From assembly GCF_036320485.1 (NCBI RefSeq), contig NZ_CP132911.1, forward strand, positions 2,108,001-2,172,000: 64,000 nucleotides of DNA, given 5' to 3'. Positions 7,851 to 16,466 of the stretch are shown here, in pieces. The notes under the pieces are model-generated. The model saw only the letters and a program-made list of their open reading frames with translations. It was not told where the DNA came from and did not search any database. Both the position numbers and the translations under genes were made by a program. This DNA comes from Dyella sp. A6 (lineage in GTDB: Bacteria > Pseudomonadota > Gammaproteobacteria > Xanthomonadales > Rhodanobacteraceae). How positions within the stretch are numbered: the stretch's first letter is position 1; every line of letters begins with the position of its first letter.

Positions 7851-9506
7851 TCAGTTGCCGTTGTCCGCCGTTGTCACCGGCACCGGACGCAGATCCTGGA
7901 AATCAAAACTGAAATCGGTGCGCGGCGAGACCGGCTTCATGCGTATGTCGCGCACATGGCCATCGGCATCCAGCGCGAAGTCGACGAACGCATCGGCATT
8001 CAGCGAACGGTCGTCCCAGTGCACGATGAAGCTGTCGTGCTGCCAGTGTGTCAGCGTGCCCACCAGCTGCCGGGTATGACTGAAACGCATGCGCAGCTTG
8101 CCGTGAACGTCGCTGATCACGATGTCGCCGTACCACGGGTCGCGATAGGTGCCGGCATAGTCGGCCAACGGCAGCGATGGCCGGCTGTGCTTGTCGCGTG
8201 CGGCCTCGTGTTTCGCCCAACTGTCGTCGGCATTGGCATCGAACGCCTTCACCGCCCTGTCGTACACCGCCACCCAGTCGGTCTTGTGCTGCGGGTTCAG
8301 GTAAGCGTCGAGCACCCGGTAGGTGACCGCGTTGAATGCAGCCCCGGACTGCATGTTGGTCAGCACGACCACGCCCAGATGCAGCTTCGGCACCATCGTC
8401 ACGCGGCTGACGAAACCTGGCCAGCCACCGGTATGCCACACCAGTTTCTGCCCCCGGTAGGTGCTGAGGAACCAACCTTCGCCATAGCCGTAGAACTCCG
8501 GCACCAGCGGCGCCATCGCCGGAATGATCGGCTTGCCGATCGGGATCGGCGTGAGCATCGACCACATCGCGCGATGACTCTTTTCCGAGAACAGCTGCCC
8601 GCCTCCCGGTAGCTTGCCGCCGGCCAGCTGCACGTTCATCCATTTCGCCAGGTCGTGCACGCTGGCGTAGATGCCGCCGGCGCCCGGATCGTTGAGCCAG
8701 GCCATCGGCGGCACCGGCCTGATGTCCTTGAAGTTGTACGGCGCATGGCCGGTAGCCACGTCCATGCCCGGCTTCAGGTAGGTGCAGTCGACCAGCGACT
8801 CGTTCATGCCGACCGGTTTGAAGATGTGGTCGCGCACGAAGTCGGCGTAGCTTTCCCCCGACACCTTCTCGATCACCAGGGTCGCCACGGCGAAAAGAAT
8901 GTTGTCGTAGGCGTAATGCCCGCGGAAGCTGTGCTTGATCGGCACCCGTGCCAGGTGCTGCACCACCTGCTTCGTGGTGTAGCTGGTCGGCGGCCAGTAC
9001 AGCAGGTCGCCGGCTCCGAGGCTGAGGCCACTGCGATGCGCCAGCAGGTCGCGCACGCGCATTTCGTGCGTCACGTAGGTGTTGGACATGCGAAACCACG
9101 GCAGGTAGTCGATCACCCGCGCATTCATGTCCAGCTTGCCCTCGTCGGCCAGCATCTGCAGGGCCGCGGCGGTGAAGGCCTTGGTGTTCGAGGCGATCGC
9201 GAACAAGGTGTGCGCGTCCACCCTGGCCGGCTGGCCCAGCTCGCGCACGCCGTAGCCTTTTTCCAGCACCACCTTGCCGTCCTTGACGATGGCCACGGCG
9301 ATACCCGGCACCTTGAAGGTCTTCAGGGTCCGGTCGACATAGGCTGTGAAGTCCTGCAGCTGCGCTGGCAGGGCTGCCTGCGTCACTGCCGGTGCGGCGG
9401 CCGGTGTGGCCTTCGTCTGTGGCTGCGCCCAGGCCGGCGCTGCGGCGGCACTCGCCATGAGAGCTGCGCACACGGCATGGCGCAGGGAAAGAGATCGCAG
9501 GAACAT
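7851..9506 (-). CDS. Exported serine hydrolase of the beta-lactamase/PBP-like (class C, EstB/AmpC) family
   Basis: 551 residues with a signal peptide (cleavage probably after AWA, residue 27). The catalytic domain shows the S-x-x-K motif SNTK (Ser106, Lys109), a Tyr-containing YAYDN motif in the second catalytic position and HTGG (about residue 356) replacing KTG, typical of class C-like serine hydrolases and D-aminopeptidase/esterase relatives. The last ~110 residues form the extra C-terminal domain (DUF3471-like: YAGTYRDPWYGD...) often attached to such enzymes. It probably acts in the periplasm on an ester or peptide. True beta-lactamase activity is possible but not indicated. The next gene downstream is another exported hydrolase. 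Confidence 0.85.
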   Translation of the reverse strand: MFLRSLSLRHAVCAALMASAAAAPAWAQPQTKATPAAAPAVTQAALPAQLQDFTAYVDRTLKTFKVPGIAVAIVKDGKVVLEKGYGVRELGQPARVDAHTLFAIASNTKAFTAAALQMLADEGKLDMNARVIDYLPWFRMSNTYVTHEMRVRDLLAHRSGLSLGAGDLLYWPPTSYTTKQVVQHLARVPIKHSFRGHYAYDNILFAVATLVIEKVSGESYADFVRDHIFKPVGMNESLVDCTYLKPGMDVATGHAPYNFKDIRPVPPMAWLNDPGAGGIYASVHDLAKWMNVQLAGGKLPGGGQLFSEKSHRAMWSMLTPIPIGKPIIPAMAPLVPEFYGYGEGWFLSTYRGQKLVWHTGGWPGFVSRVTMVPKLHLGVVVLTNMQSGAAFNAVTYRVLDAYLNPQHKTDWVAVYDRAVKAFDANADDSWAKHEAARDKHSRPSLPLADYAGTYRDPWYGDIVISDVHGKLRMRFSHTRQLVGTLTHWQHDSFIVHWDDRSLNADAFVDFALDADGHVRDIRMKPVSPRTDFSFDFQDLRPVPVTTADNGN

Positions 9507-9680
9507 CCGGGCCCCGGTCGAGATGATATCGGCTCACTATCACCGCAAAGCGCCATGGACACCAGCGCTGGAAGTCACGTCCGCCACCGCCACGGCAGGT
9601 AATGGCACGTCAGCCAGTTCAGGTGCCGGGCGATTAAAATGCGGCCACCCGCCTGTGGGTATCACGGATCGATTCATTCC

Positions 9681-10103
9681 ATGCGCATGCACAAACCTCT
9701 GAGCCTGCTTGGCCTGGCGCTCGTCGCCCTCGCGCTGCTGTGGCAACGCCACGCCGCCACGCCCAGGCCTGCCGATGTCCAGGTCTACTCCGCGACACGG
9801 GCATCTCCGACCGCCGGCAACCGCAACCTGCCCAGTTACCTGCCGCCGCAGGCCGTCGAGACCCTGGCACTGATCGCCAACGACGGACCATTTCCGCATC
9901 ACCAGGACGGCGTGGTGTTCGGCAATTACGAAAGCCTGCTGCCGAAGGAACCACGTGGCTATTACCACGAGTACACGGTGGAGACGCCAGGAGCGCACAA
10001 TCGCGGTGCACGGCGCATCATCACCGGCGGCACGCCGCCCGTGGTGTACTACTACACCGACGATCACTACCGCAGTTTCCGCCGCTTCACGTGGCAGCCA
10101 TGA
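9681..10103 (+). CDS. Exported guanyl-specific ribonuclease, RNase Sa/barnase superfamily
   Basis: 140 residues. An N-terminal hydrophobic segment (about 7-21) serves as signal or anchor. The rest closely resembles Streptomyces RNase Sa: LPPQAVETLALIANDGPFP, DGVVFGNYES and YYHEYTVETPGA, ending with DDHYRSFRRF. By analogy with RNase Sa (Glu54, Arg65, Arg69, His85) the catalytic residues would be Glu97, Arg108, Arg112 and His129, all present. The disulfide cysteines of RNase Sa are absent. The start at 9681 is preferred over an upstream in-frame codon because it places the hydrophobic segment at the N-terminus. Its TGA overlaps the ATG of a barstar gene, which supports an active, toxic RNase. 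Confidence 0.9.
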   Translation: MRMHKPLSLLGLALVALALLWQRHAATPRPADVQVYSATRASPTAGNRNLPSYLPPQAVETLALIANDGPFPHHQDGVVFGNYESLLPKEPRGYYHEYTVETPGAHNRGARRIITGGTPPVVYYYTDDHYRSFRRFTWQP

Positions 10104-10534
10104 CAACGCACGACACCGCACTCGACCTGACCCGCCCCGCCCACAACGGCGTCTACTTCGTGGACGAGGCTGACCTGGACGCACTCGCCACCAGTGCCCG
10201 CCGCGAAACCCTTGGCGTGGGCCGGATCGACCTGGCCGGCTGCCTCGACAAGGACACGCTGCTGCAACGCATCGCCCACACCCTGTCGCTGCCTGCCAGC
10301 TTCGGCTACAACTGGGACGCACTGGCCGATTGCCTACGCGACCCCGCATGGAACCCGGGCTGGGGTCTGGCACTGCTGTTCGGGCACGCCGACGCACTGC
10401 GCCAGGCCAGCGCGGTGGACTTCGACATCCTGCTCGGCATCCTCGACGATGCCGCCACCTTTGCCCAGGACGAGGAGCTGCCGTTCTTCGCCTTTCTCGC
10501 CCTGCCCGAACCGGAACAGCCGCTACCCGCATGA
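10100..10534 (+). CDS. Barstar-family ribonuclease inhibitor
   Basis: 144 residues, no signal peptide, therefore cytoplasmic. The central helix FGYNWDALADCLRD (about 68-81) matches the barstar RNase-contact helix. Asp73 and Asp77 keep the four-residue spacing of barstar Asp35 and Asp39, which plug the active site of barnase. An acidic C-terminal stretch (DDAATFAQDEELPFF) matches the second contact region. It is longer than classical barstar (about 90 residues) through a 15-25-residue N-terminal extension and a C-terminal tail. The ATG at 10100 overlaps the RNase stop (ATGA), giving translational coupling as expected for a toxin with its immunity protein. Confidence 0.92.
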   Translation: MTTHDTALDLTRPAHNGVYFVDEADLDALATSARRETLGVGRIDLAGCLDKDTLLQRIAHTLSLPASFGYNWDALADCLRDPAWNPGWGLALLFGHADALRQASAVDFDILLGILDDAATFAQDEELPFFAFLALPEPEQPLPA

Positions 10535-10770
10535 ATACCGAACGACTCGTCTTCGAACTCGACCACGGTCGCGACCACGTCGAACTCAACCAACTGCTCA
10601 AGCTCGCCGGCCTGTGTGACAGCGGCGGCGCCGGCAAGGCCATCGTGGCCAGCGGTGCGGTCAGCGTCGACGGACAGCAGGAACTGCGCAAGACCTGCAA
10701 GATCCACGCAGGTCAGCGGGTGCAGCTGGACGGCATCGAGATCCGCGTGATCGACGCGCCGACCGGCTGA
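10531..10770 (+). CDS. S4-domain RNA-binding protein, YbcJ-like
   Basis: 79 residues forming essentially one S4 domain: VELNQLLKLAGLCDSGG (about 17-33), then AKAIVASGAVSVDGQ and RVQLDGIEIRV. This is the YbcJ family of small stand-alone S4 proteins, expected to bind structured RNA. Its ATG at 10531 overlaps the barstar stop codon (ATGA), so RNase, inhibitor and RNA-binding protein form one tightly coupled unit. The role of YbcJ-type proteins is not well established. Co-translation with an RNase inhibitor suggests, but does not prove, a role in RNA protection or turnover. Confidence 0.85.
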   Translation: MNTERLVFELDHGRDHVELNQLLKLAGLCDSGGAGKAIVASGAVSVDGQQELRKTCKIHAGQRVQLDGIEIRVIDAPTG

Positions 10771-10863
10771 GCGCGCCCTGATCCACCCCAGCGACAGCGT
10801 GAGGTAACCCCAGCGCAGTGTGGGGCGAATCAGCAGGTAGCCGAACCATTCGGGAGAACCCAG

Positions 10864-11580
10864 ATGCGCACGCGATCACTGCAACGCCCTGCCCTGCACC
10901 CGCTCACCCGCCTTGCCGGCCTGTTGCTGCTGGCCGGACTGGCCGCCTGCAGCGCGGCTGCCGCCGAGCAACCCTTTCCCGACCCGGCTGTCGACGCACC
11001 GCAGGCCACGCCTCACGGTGACCGCACGGCCGTGCTGGCCGGCGGCTGCTTCTGGGGCATGCAGCTGGTGTTCGAGCACGTGCGCGGCGTGCGCCATGTG
11101 TGGGCCGGTTACAGCGGCGGCAGCGCGGCCACCGCGCACTACTTCGACGTCAGCGACGGCAATACCGGGCATGCCGAATCGGTGAAGATCCGGTTCGACC
11201 CTTCGGTGATCAGCTACGGCCAGCTGCTGAAGGTCTTTTTCGCAGTCGCCCACAACCCCACCGAGCTGGACCGGCAGGGCCCTGACAGCGGCACCCAGTA
11301 CCGCTCGGAAATCTTCTACACCAGCCCGGTGCAGCGAAAGATCGCCACCGCCTACATCGCCCAGCTCGACAAGGCCCGCGTGTTCAAGGCGCCGATCGTC
11401 ACGCAGGTGGCGCCCCTGAAGGCGTTCTACCCGGCCGAGGCCTATCACCAGGATTTCGCGCGCCGGCACCCGGACAACCCCTACATCGTCATCAACGATG
11501 CGCCGAAGCTGGCACGGCTGAAGCGCATGTTTCCGTCGATGTACCAGCCGGCGATGCGTGTGCTCGACGTCAGCCTGTAA
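10864..11580 (+). CDS. msrA: Peptide methionine-S-sulfoxide reductase, lipoprotein form
   Basis: 238 residues. The N-terminus is a lipoprotein signal: a hydrophobic stretch ending in LAGLAAC with the lipidated Cys29. The catalytic domain begins near residue 55 with GGCFWG (Cys62, nucleophile) and contains GYSGG, GHAES, YRSEIFY and YHQDF, all MsrA landmarks. There is no other cysteine in the protein, so the recycling cysteines present at the C-terminus of many MsrA proteins are missing and reduction must use an external thiol. Predicted location is the outer or inner membrane, facing the periplasm, repairing oxidised methionines. A GGGAGAA site precedes the ATG. Confidence 0.93.
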   Translation: MRTRSLQRPALHPLTRLAGLLLLAGLAACSAAAAEQPFPDPAVDAPQATPHGDRTAVLAGGCFWGMQLVFEHVRGVRHVWAGYSGGSAATAHYFDVSDGNTGHAESVKIRFDPSVISYGQLLKVFFAVAHNPTELDRQGPDSGTQYRSEIFYTSPVQRKIATAYIAQLDKARVFKAPIVTQVAPLKAFYPAEAYHQDFARRHPDNPYIVINDAPKLARLKRMFPSMYQPAMRVLDVSL

Positions 11581-11674
11581 CCCTCCATGGCGTGGTCACC
11601 GGGGCCGGCTCTTGCTAAGGTGACAGCCCGTCCGCGCGCCGCGCGACGGCAGGCATGGAGTGACACGTCAGCCA

Positions 11675-12886
11675 ATGAGTCTTGCACCGATCCGGCGCCT
11701 GCGCGCGCAGCTGCAACGCCTGCATCACGTGTCACGCGGCCGTCACTGGTTCCCGCATGTGCCTCTGTCGCTGCTGTTCGGACTCGGCGGCGTCTGGCTG
11801 CTGCGTTCCGAGCTAGGACAGCACTGGAGCGACTACGCGCAGCTGCTGGTACTCAACGCTTCGCACCTGCAACCGCAACTGCTGCCGCCGCTGCTGATCG
11901 GCGGCGGCATGTTCACCATGGCGCTGGGGCTGCTCTGGCGCTCGCGCCTGGCCTGGACCATGGCCCTGCTGCTGGAGGTGCTGGGCGCGATCAGTCTGCT
12001 GGTCGGGCCGTACGGCCATCGCAACCACCTGCTGCTGGCCTATTTCGTCCTGCTGCTGATCGCCCTGCTCAGCTCGTGGCGGCAGTTCAACCGTGCCAGC
12101 GTGGCGGCCAGCACACTGTTCGCGCTGACCTCGGTAGCGATGCTGCTGATGTACGCCACCTTCGGCAGCTATTACCTGGGTGCGGACTTCAAGCCGCGGA
12201 TTGGCGACCTGATCACCGCGCTGTATTTCGCCATGGTCACCATGAGCACGGTGGGCTACGGCGACATCACCCCGCAGACCCCCGAGGCCAAACTGTTCAC
12301 TGTCTCGGTGATCGTGCTGGGCGTGGCCGTGTTCGCGACCTCGCTGACCGCGGTGATCGCACCGATGGTCAGCCGCAGTCTGCAACGTATCGTCAATCGC
12401 AAGGGTTCGGGCATGAAACGGGAAAACCACTTCGTGGTGATCGGCAACACCTCGCTGGCCGTCAATACCTGGCATGAGCTGAACCGGCGCGGCCGTCCGG
12501 TCACGCGCGTGCTGCGCGAGTCGCCGGAAGACGACGAGCTGCGCGGGGTCGACTATGTGGTCGGCGACCCGAGCAGCCTGGACACTCTGCGCGAGGCCGG
12601 CGCCGAGCGCGCCGAGGCGGTGCTGGCCATGCTTGCCGACGACTCGGAAAACGCCTTCGTGGTTCTGGCGGTGAAGGAACTGGACAGCAAGGTACGGACG
12701 GTCGCCGCGGTCAACGACGCGCGTCATCTCAGTCGGGTGAAGCTGGTGCAACCGGACGTGGTGATCGCGCCGCAGGTGCTGGGCGGCGAGCTGCTGGCCA
12801 TGTTGCTGTCCGGCGAGCAGGTCACCCCGGATTTCGTGATGCAGCGGGTGTTCCAGCAGGTCGAGAAGGCGCCGGCCGCCAGCTGA
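11675..12886 (+). CDS. kch: Kch-type voltage-gated-like potassium channel with TrkA-N (RCK) domain
   Basis: 403 residues resembling E. coli Kch throughout. Several transmembrane helices occupy the first ~190 residues, followed by the selectivity filter TVGYGD (about 191-196) after MVTMS, then FATSLTAVIAPM. The cytosolic RCK/TrkA-N domain starts at HFVVIGNTSLAVNTW (about 250) and includes SENAFVVLAVKELDSKVRTV. The predicted role is K+ permeation across the inner membrane, gated by a ligand at the RCK domain. The Rossmann glycine motif is degenerate (VIGNTS) as in Kch, so nucleotide binding is uncertain. The start at ATG 11675 is preferred over a GTG at 11660, but its Shine-Dalgarno is distant. 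Confidence 0.9.
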   Translation: MSLAPIRRLRAQLQRLHHVSRGRHWFPHVPLSLLFGLGGVWLLRSELGQHWSDYAQLLVLNASHLQPQLLPPLLIGGGMFTMALGLLWRSRLAWTMALLLEVLGAISLLVGPYGHRNHLLLAYFVLLLIALLSSWRQFNRASVAASTLFALTSVAMLLMYATFGSYYLGADFKPRIGDLITALYFAMVTMSTVGYGDITPQTPEAKLFTVSVIVLGVAVFATSLTAVIAPMVSRSLQRIVNRKGSGMKRENHFVVIGNTSLAVNTWHELNRRGRPVTRVLRESPEDDELRGVDYVVGDPSSLDTLREAGAERAEAVLAMLADDSENAFVVLAVKELDSKVRTVAAVNDARHLSRVKLVQPDVVIAPQVLGGELLAMLLSGEQVTPDFVMQRVFQQVEKAPAAS

Positions 12887-12907
12887 CACCCGCGCTGCCG
12901 CCTCGCC

Positions 12908-13333
12908 TCAGCCCGGTGGCGGCACCGGCACCACCAGCATCCACGGCACACCGAACCGGTCTTCCAGCATGCCGAAGCTGCTGGCGAAGAAGGTCGGTGC
13001 CAGCGGCTGCTTCACCTGACCGCCATCGGCCAGCGCCGCGAAGCGACGTGCCGCCTCGGCATCGTCGGCCAGCGTCAATGACAGGGCGGTGCCGGCGAAC
13101 TGCGGCTGGCCGCGGCTGAATCCGTCCGAGACCATCAACTGGGCGTCGCCGATCCGCAGGCTGGCATGCATCACCTTGTCCCCCGGCGGCATCGCGCCCT
13201 CGGGACATCCGGAACCCTGCGGCCCATCGGCGTAATGCATCAGCATCAGCACCTCCGCGTCCAGAGCCTGGCGGTAGAACGCGATCGCCTCCTCGCAGCG
13301 ACCGTCGAAAAACAGGTAGGGATGGATCTGCAT
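12908..13333 (-). CDS. PhnB-like VOC family protein
   Basis: 141 residues from the ATG at 13333, preceded by GAGAGG. It is a two-module VOC fold of the PhnB/YjdN type: IHPYLFFDGRCEEAIAFYR at the start, LMLMHYADGP, KVMHASLRIGDAQLMVSD in the middle and PTFFASSFGMLEDRFGVPWML at the end, which is the typical PhnB C-terminal signature. PhnB-like proteins are often annotated as glyoxalase-like, but their reaction is generally unknown. The gene converges with kch with only a 21-bp gap. An in-frame extension upstream of 13333 has no ribosome-binding site and was discarded. Confidence 0.88.
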   Translation of the reverse strand: MQIHPYLFFDGRCEEAIAFYRQALDAEVLMLMHYADGPQGSGCPEGAMPPGDKVMHASLRIGDAQLMVSDGFSRGQPQFAGTALSLTLADDAEAARRFAALADGGQVKQPLAPTFFASSFGMLEDRFGVPWMLVVPVPPPG

Positions 13334-13520
13334 CGCTGAAACCTCTCGGTAAATGGCGTGCCACGGCGTCCGTGCCCCGTCATCCCGACGAACGTAACGC
13401 CGCGAAATCGACATGCTCCCAGCCATCCCGGCAACTGCTACTGTTGATCCTCGTGAACCGCCTTTGAAACGGGGCCGGCGGTGCGACAGGGCCATAAAGG
13501 CCGACAAGGGGACAACCACG

Positions 13521-15725
13521 ATGCCCATCCGCCGCTCGATCCGGAAGCTGCACGCCTGCCTGCTGCTGGCCGCAGCACTGCCCCTGGTGCCGGCCTTTGC
13601 CGCGTACGCATCCACCACGCCGGAACAGGCGCGCTGGCGGCAGGAGGCTCAGGCCGTCACCATCACCCGGGACAACTGGGGTATCGCCCACGTCCACGGC
13701 AGGACCGATGCCGACGCCGTGTTCGGCATGGCCTATGCGCAGGCCGAGGACGACTTCAACCGCGTCGAGACCAACTACCTGACCGCGCTGGGCTGGACCG
13801 CCGAAGCCGAAGGTCCGTCCGCCATCTGGCAGGACCTGCGCCAACGCCTGTGGATCCAGCCGGCCCGGCTGAAGGTGCTCTACGCGCAGAGCCCGGCCTG
13901 GCTGCGTCAGTTGATGGATGCCTGGGCCGACGGCCTCAACTGGTACCTCGCCACGCATCCGGATGTGCACCCGAAGGTGATCACCCATTTCGAGCCGTGG
14001 ATGGCCCTGTCCTTCACCGAGGGCAGCATCGGCGGCGACATCGAACGCGCCTCGCTGAAAGGGCTGGCCGCGTTCTACGGCGACCGCCATCCCGATCTTG
14101 CGCAGGCCACACCGCCCAGCTGGGCCGAGCCGACCGGCTCCAACGGCATCGCCATCGCGCCGAAGCTCACCACCGACGGGCACGCACTGCTGCTGATCAA
14201 TCCGCACACCTCGTTCTATTTCCGCTCCGAGCTGCAGATGTCCAGCGACCAGGGGCTGGACGCCTACGGTGCGGTGACCTGGGGCCAGTTTTTCATCTAC
14301 CAGGGCTTCAACAAGCACATCGGCTGGATGCATACCTCCACCGGCCTCGACGCGGTCGACTCGTTCGCCGAGACCATGGTGCAGAAACACGGCAAGTGGT
14401 TCTACCGCTACGGCGACAAGCTGCTGCCGGTGGCCGAACGCCGGATCGTCATCCGCTACCGCACCGGGGACGGCCAGCTGGCGTCGCGCAGCTTCACCGG
14501 CTACTTCACCAGGCACGGGCCGGTGGTGCGCGCGGATCACGGCAAGTGGATCGCCATAGCGCTGATGAACAAGCCGATTCCCGCGCTGGAGCAGAGCTGG
14601 CTGCGCACCAAGGCCAGCGATTTCGCCAGCTACATGAAGATCGCCGAGCTGAAGGCCAACTCGTCGAACAACACCATCTTCGCCGACGACAAGGGCGAGA
14701 TCGCCTTCCTGATGCCGCAGTTCGTGCCCAGACGCGACAACCGTTTCGACTACACCCGGCCGGTGGACGGCAGCAACCCGGCCACTGCCTGGCAGGGCCT
14801 GACGCCACTGAGCCAGCTGCCGCAGGCCGTGAACCCGCCCAACGGCTGGGTGATGAACACCAACGACTGGCCCTGGTCCGCCGCCGGCCCGTACAGCCCG
14901 AAGCAGGCGGACTTCCCGCGCTACATGGACACCTTCGGCGAGAACCCGCGCGGCATTCATGTCACCGGCATGCTCACCGGCGCCAGCGGCTTCAGCATGC
15001 CCAAGCTGATCAGCGATGCCTTCGACTCCTATCTGCCGGAATTCGCGAAGCTGATCCCGCTGCTGATGCACGACTACGAGACGCTGCCGGCCGGCGATCC
15101 GCGCCGGGCCAGCCTGGCCGGCCCGATCGGGCTGCTGCGCCACTGGGACGACCGCTGGGGCATCGCCTCCATGCCGACCTCGCTGGCGGTGTTCTGGGGC
15201 GACACGCTGTGGGACGAGATCTACGCCAAGGCCAAGGCACAAGGCATCTCGCCGTACACCTACATGGCCACGGTCGCCGGTCCGGACGAACGCCTGCACG
15301 CACTGACCGAGGCGGTCGACCGGCTGCGGCATGACTTCGGCAGCTGGGGCGTGGCCTGGGGCGAGATCAACCGCTTCCAGCGCCTGGACGACGCGATCCA
15401 ACCGCATTTCGACGACAGCAAACCGAGCATCCCGGTACCGTTCGTGTCCTCGCGCTGGGGTTCACTGGCCTCGTTCGGCGCGCACCGCTGGGCCGGCACC
15501 AGGCGTTACTACGGCAATAGCGGCAACAGCTTCGTGGCGGTGGTCGAGTTCGGCCCCAGGGTCGAAGCGCGTGCGGTCACCGCCGGTGGCGAAAGCGGCC
15601 ACCCCGGCACCCCGCACTTCAACGACGAAGCCGAGCGCTATGCCACCGGCAACCTGCGCAGGGTCTACTTCTGGCCCGACGAGCTGAAAGGGCACATCGA
15701 GCGCATCTATCATCCCGGGCAGTGA
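13521..15725 (+). CDS. Penicillin acylase-family Ntn hydrolase (exported)
   Basis: 734 residues with a signal peptide (about 1-30, ending near AFAAYA). The alpha chain is followed by a linker and the autoprocessing site TGSNGIAIAP, in which Ser207 would become the N-terminal nucleophile of the beta chain after cleavage following Gly206. The beta-chain Asn needed for the oxyanion hole is plausible in NSSNNTIFADDKG. The order signal–alpha–spacer–beta and total length fit aculeacin/cyclic-lipopeptide and acyl-homoserine-lactone acylases. It probably hydrolyses an amide with an acyl chain in the periplasm, such as lipopeptide, AHL or beta-lactam; specificity is not readable. The ATG at 13521 has AAGGGG upstream, and the longer open frame to 13413 is unsupported. 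Confidence 0.88.
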   Translation: MPIRRSIRKLHACLLLAAALPLVPAFAAYASTTPEQARWRQEAQAVTITRDNWGIAHVHGRTDADAVFGMAYAQAEDDFNRVETNYLTALGWTAEAEGPSAIWQDLRQRLWIQPARLKVLYAQSPAWLRQLMDAWADGLNWYLATHPDVHPKVITHFEPWMALSFTEGSIGGDIERASLKGLAAFYGDRHPDLAQATPPSWAEPTGSNGIAIAPKLTTDGHALLLINPHTSFYFRSELQMSSDQGLDAYGAVTWGQFFIYQGFNKHIGWMHTSTGLDAVDSFAETMVQKHGKWFYRYGDKLLPVAERRIVIRYRTGDGQLASRSFTGYFTRHGPVVRADHGKWIAIALMNKPIPALEQSWLRTKASDFASYMKIAELKANSSNNTIFADDKGEIAFLMPQFVPRRDNRFDYTRPVDGSNPATAWQGLTPLSQLPQAVNPPNGWVMNTNDWPWSAAGPYSPKQADFPRYMDTFGENPRGIHVTGMLTGASGFSMPKLISDAFDSYLPEFAKLIPLLMHDYETLPAGDPRRASLAGPIGLLRHWDDRWGIASMPTSLAVFWGDTLWDEIYAKAKAQGISPYTYMATVAGPDERLHALTEAVDRLRHDFGSWGVAWGEINRFQRLDDAIQPHFDDSKPSIPVPFVSSRWGSLASFGAHRWAGTRRYYGNSGNSFVAVVEFGPRVEARAVTAGGESGHPGTPHFNDEAERYATGNLRRVYFWPDELKGHIERIYHPGQ

Positions 15726-15731
15726 CCCGAT

Positions 15732-15756
15732 GCGCCCGGCCGTGCTGGCCGGGCGC
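15732..15756. terminator. Terminator-like hairpin between convergent acylase and GST genes
   Basis: A perfect 10-bp stem (15732-15741 with 15747-15756, loop of 5) begins 7 bases after the acylase stop. On the plus strand it is followed by CGGTTTCAG, only a weak U-tract. It also lies just beyond the end of the convergent GST gene. Confidence 0.6.
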
Positions 15757-15761
15757 CGGTT

Positions 15762-16466
15762 TCAGCCTGCTTTCGGAACCGCAAGCCCACGCTGCACCGC
15801 CGGACGCGCCAGTCCGCGTTCGAGCCATGCGACCACATGCCCGAAGCTGTCGAAGTCCACCTGTTCGCGTGCACCGTAGAAGGTGATCAGGCAGTTGACC
15901 CAGCCCAGCGTGGCGATATCGGCAACGGTGTACTCATCGCCCATGATCCAGTCGCGCCCGTCCAGCCGCGCATCCAGCACGCCCAGCAAACGCTTCGATT
16001 CATTCACGTAACGCTGAAGCGGCCGCTTGTCCTCGTACTCGCGGCCGGCGAACTTGTAGAAGAACCCGATCTGGCCGAACATCGGCCCGATCGACGCCAT
16101 CTGGAAAAACACCCACTGGATGGTTTCCCAGCGCAGTGCCGGATCGGTGGGCATGAACAGCCCTGTCTTGTCGGCGAGGTACAGCAGGATCGCGCCGGAC
16201 TCGAACAGGCCAAGCGGTCTGCCATCCGGTCCCTGCGGATCGATCAGCGCGGGGATCTTGCCGTTCGGATTCAGCGCCAGGAATTCCGGCAGGTGGCTCT
16301 CGCCCTGCGAGATGTCGACCCGGTGCGCCTCGTAGGGCAGGCCAGTTTCTTCCAGCATGATCGACACTTTTACGCCGTTGGGCGTGGCCAGCGAGTAAAG
16401 CTGAATGCGATCGGGGTGCTGCGCCGGCCAACGGCGGCTGATCGGGAAGCTGGAGAGATCGGGCAT
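15762..16466 (-). CDS. Glutathione S-transferase (YghU/YfcG/Ure2p-like)
   Basis: 234 residues from the ATG at 16466, which has GAGGA upstream; a longer frame to 16499 lacks a site. The thioredoxin-fold N-terminal domain shows LYSLATPNGVKVSIMLEE, with the T-P-N-G motif that replaces a catalytic Ser/Tyr in the Nu-class (YghU/YfcG) family, then NPNGKIPAL and FESGAILLYLA. The helical C-terminal domain ends with YTVADIA and an LARPAVQRG helix. Nu-class enzymes act as GSH-dependent disulfide-bond reductases or peroxidases; cytosolic location is expected. It converges on the acylase gene. Confidence 0.92.
   Translation of the reverse strand: MPDLSSFPISRRWPAQHPDRIQLYSLATPNGVKVSIMLEETGLPYEAHRVDISQGESHLPEFLALNPNGKIPALIDPQGPDGRPLGLFESGAILLYLADKTGLFMPTDPALRWETIQWVFFQMASIGPMFGQIGFFYKFAGREYEDKRPLQRYVNESKRLLGVLDARLDGRDWIMGDEYTVADIATLGWVNCLITFYGAREQVDFDSFGHVVAWLERGLARPAVQRGLAVPKAG

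Noticed and set aside
5761..8079. 772-codon open frame on the plus strand
   Set aside because: Antisense to the secreted esterase and overlapping two other genes; composition is a frame shadow and there is no ribosome-binding site.
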